The notes beneath the pieces are model-generated. The model did not search any database. It was given only the letters and a program-made list of their open reading frames with translations, and was not told the DNA's origin. A stretch of 64,000 nucleotides of DNA from NCBI GenBank assembly GCA_948630815.1, contig CAPIEU010000008.1, positions 1 to 64,000 on the forward strand. Direction: 5' to 3'. The position numbers and the translations under genes were made by a program. Source of the DNA: an uncultured Clostridia bacterium. Its GTDB lineage: Bacteria; Bacillota; Clostridia; TANB77; CAG-508. Of the stretch, positions 62,534 through 64,000 are shown piece by piece (position 1 is the stretch's first letter; each line of letters begins with the position of its first letter).

Positions 62534-64000
62534 TTATTTTTGTTCTTGAGTAGTATCCTCTACATTATGTGTTGCTTCTTTTTGTGCTTTACTTATTTCT
62601 TTCCAACGTTTCGCTACATATGCTTCTTCTTTTAAGTTTGAAATATCTTTATATTTTCTTGTTAAACTTTTTTCCTGTTCACCAGTTATAATTTGTGTAT
62701 CTTTTAATAATTGTAAAAATTCGTGGTCATTTAATGTAGAAATATATTTTGCCGCAACCAATAATGCTATCCTTTCATCTATCCATATATAATTTTCATT
62801 TTGTTTTCCATTTACAATATTATTATATATTTTTTCAACCTCACTATTTTTAGTCTCTTCATTATATCCAATTAGTTTTCCTGCTTGTAACATTTGTTTA
62901 TAGTATAATATATAATTTTTGATTCTTCCATTTTTTGCAACATAGTTAAATCCTAATTCTTCTGCTTCCTCATAAGCAATTCCTTCTTGCACACATTTTC
63001 TTGCAAGGTCTAGTTCATCAGTTATTGATTGTTTTGTAGCTTCTTCTACTATTTTTGTTGTTAATTTGAAATCTTCTGCATTTGTATTACAAATATATCC
63101 GTATAAATCCTTCATCTTGGCTTCCTTTATATCTTGCAAGGTCATTGTTTATATTCATATCTCTATCTGCATTTTCTAGGCTTGTAAGTAGTCCATTTTC
63201 TAATATAATATCTTTATATCTATTCATTAGTCTTCTAATTGCTGGTGGATATATGTTTTGGTCTTCTGTTAAAACAACATAATTAACTATTTTTTCATTA
63301 TTTAAGTTTCTTAGCTCGTTCATTAAGGTCATAACTTCTTTTGACATTGTTATCTTTTGCTTTGTACTGTTTTTGATAACATCATTTATAAATATTTCTT
63401 TTAGTCTTTCTCCAATTTTTGTATATGTACCCTTTATATTACATTCATTTATTTCTTCCTCTGTTATTCCTAATTTAGTTAATACTTTTTTATAGTCATC
63501 ATCTATAGTAGTAACAATATTTCCGTTTTTATCTCTTATCATTTTTTCTCTTAATCCGTCTAACATATCAAGTGGTATATATGATATTTGATCTGCAAGC
63601 CTCATTAAACAGGCTTCTGTACTTGCTGGAGTTATTTTTCTATCATATCCTTTTTTTACGTAACATTGTACCATTTCTTCTGTAAAGTCTTCTTCTTTTT
63701 TAGTAATTGCTGGGACGTATTCTTTTTCTGGCTTTTCTCCATTATGTGCATTTATTCCATCCATAATTAACCATAGGCTTTTTCTTATTTTGTCTAACAC
63801 TTTGTTACTTACATTTGGATTGTGTACTTTTATTTTTTCTATTATTTCATCATATACTTTGTCTGTATATATTAATTCTCTTGCTCCTAATGTATTATGG
63901 CAAAAATATCCTAATCCATAATCTTCTAATATGTTTGATATCCACCATTCACCACTGTGTCCTAAAAATGTATGTCCTATATCGTGATGACTACCCATAA
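62534..64000 (-). CDS. HD-domain (dGTPase-like) phosphohydrolase with +1 shift at CGG, cut by window edge
   Basis: The N-terminus is outside the window. The metal-binding HD region is SHHDIGHTFLGHSGEWW, followed by RELIYTDKV, EACLMRLADQISYIPLDMLD and a helical C-terminal half, as in dGTP triphosphohydrolases. Frame 0 ends DEGFIRIYL; skipping the C of CGG (63101-63099) gives DEGFIGYICNTNAEDFKLTT and 190 more residues to the stop at 62534. The last part (SKAQKEATHNVEDTTQEQK-like tail) is hydrophilic. Without the shift, the protein would lose a helical third that continues the same fold. Confidence 0.85.

Noticed and set aside
10255..63101. Treating the broken genes as pseudogenes or sequencing errors
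   Set aside because: All fifteen breaks are the same event (an extra C before GGN in the CGG frame) and no backbone gene breaks otherwise. Random decay or indel error would not choose one codon, and most sites are not in homopolymers.
10255..63101. CGG reassigned to Trp or Gln, as reported in some Firmicutes
   Set aside because: Any three-base reading of CGG leaves the downstream frame wrong; only skipping one base restores it.
10255..63101. Classical P-site slippage programmed frameshifting with local stimulators
   Set aside because: The codons before CGG are diverse and not slippery, and I see no shared downstream structure. The common feature is the CGGN itself.

Overview
The window comes from a very AT-rich, spore-forming, anaerobic low-GC Firmicute, most likely a gut Clostridia lineage. 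The signs are DapL/DapF lysine and peptidoglycan precursor genes, the oxygen-sensitive ribonucleotide reductase NrdD/NrdG, a Spo0E-like phosphatase, a SpoVT-C-like protein and an M14 peptidase of the gamma-glutamyl-diamino acid type. Genes are dense, with strong AGGAGG-type ribosome binding sites, and most lie on the minus strand from 1 to 39 kb.

Layout. 0.2-5.6 kb: dapL (cut by the edge), dapF and a 1258-residue repetitive surface protein. 5.8-8.3 kb: a MITE-like element, tRNA-Gly, tRNA-Cys, a CYTH-like gene and an IS30 remnant. 8.5-13.7 kb: two tandem acyl-CoA synthetases and a D,D-carboxypeptidase. 13.8-29.0 kb: a chromosomal type IV secretion-like machine (three VirB2/TrbC-like small membrane proteins, PrgI/VirB3, a VirB4 N-domain-like protein, VirB4 ATPase, VirB6/TrbL, a peptidoglycan hydrolase and three NTF2-like membrane proteins). 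29.4-39.1 kb: spo0E-like, lgt, an M16 peptidase pair, yqeY, rpsU, prs, nrdG and nrdD. 39.4-44.0 kb: a Crp/Fnr regulator and a giant Wzz/BY-kinase coiled-coil protein. 44.2-60.4 kb: a SpoVT-C-like gene, then an M14 peptidase gene broken twice by recombinase-bearing elements. 60.4-64.0 kb: a toxin-antitoxin pair, a flavin-binding protein, a ZIP transporter and an HD hydrolase (cut by the edge).

Main observation 1: CGG is not read as an ordinary arginine codon here. Fifteen in-frame CGG codons in ten genes each sit where the reading must move +1 (skip the C and read GGN as glycine) to recover the conserved protein. They include the SxN motif of the carboxypeptidase, the zinc ribbon and N-domain of a serine recombinase, the VirB4 ATPase, the Lgt C-terminus, the HD hydrolase and four sites in the M14 peptidase. 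With one base removed per CGG, each gene I could measure end to end becomes an exact multiple of three. CGG that straddles two codons (for example AAC GGA or GCG GTA) is common and harmless. I found only two in-frame CGG codons that do not fit: one in a foreign-looking cargo gene inside element 1 and one in a 42-residue ORF of unknown status. This looks like lineage-wide +1 frameshifting, or quadruplet CGGN-to-Gly decoding.

Main observation 2: the M14 peptidase gene is split into three segments by two inserts of 7,596 and 6,714 bp. Each insert has a large serine recombinase gene ending just inside its left border. Precise joining at AA (element 1, inside the HxxE zinc motif) and at GGTG (element 2), together with the four CGG shifts, gives one 306-residue reading frame. 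This resembles the sigK skin elements that are excised during sporulation. Element 2 carries a cytosine methyltransferase, an Eco47II-type restriction enzyme, a deoxyribosyltransferase/TIR-like protein and a candidate structured RNA. Element 1 carries a plasmid-type replication protein, a small resolvase and a half-length HsdS-like protein.

Several dispersed palindromic repeats and MITE-like elements are also present. Copies of one palindrome are translated in frame inside the VirB4 N-domain-like protein.
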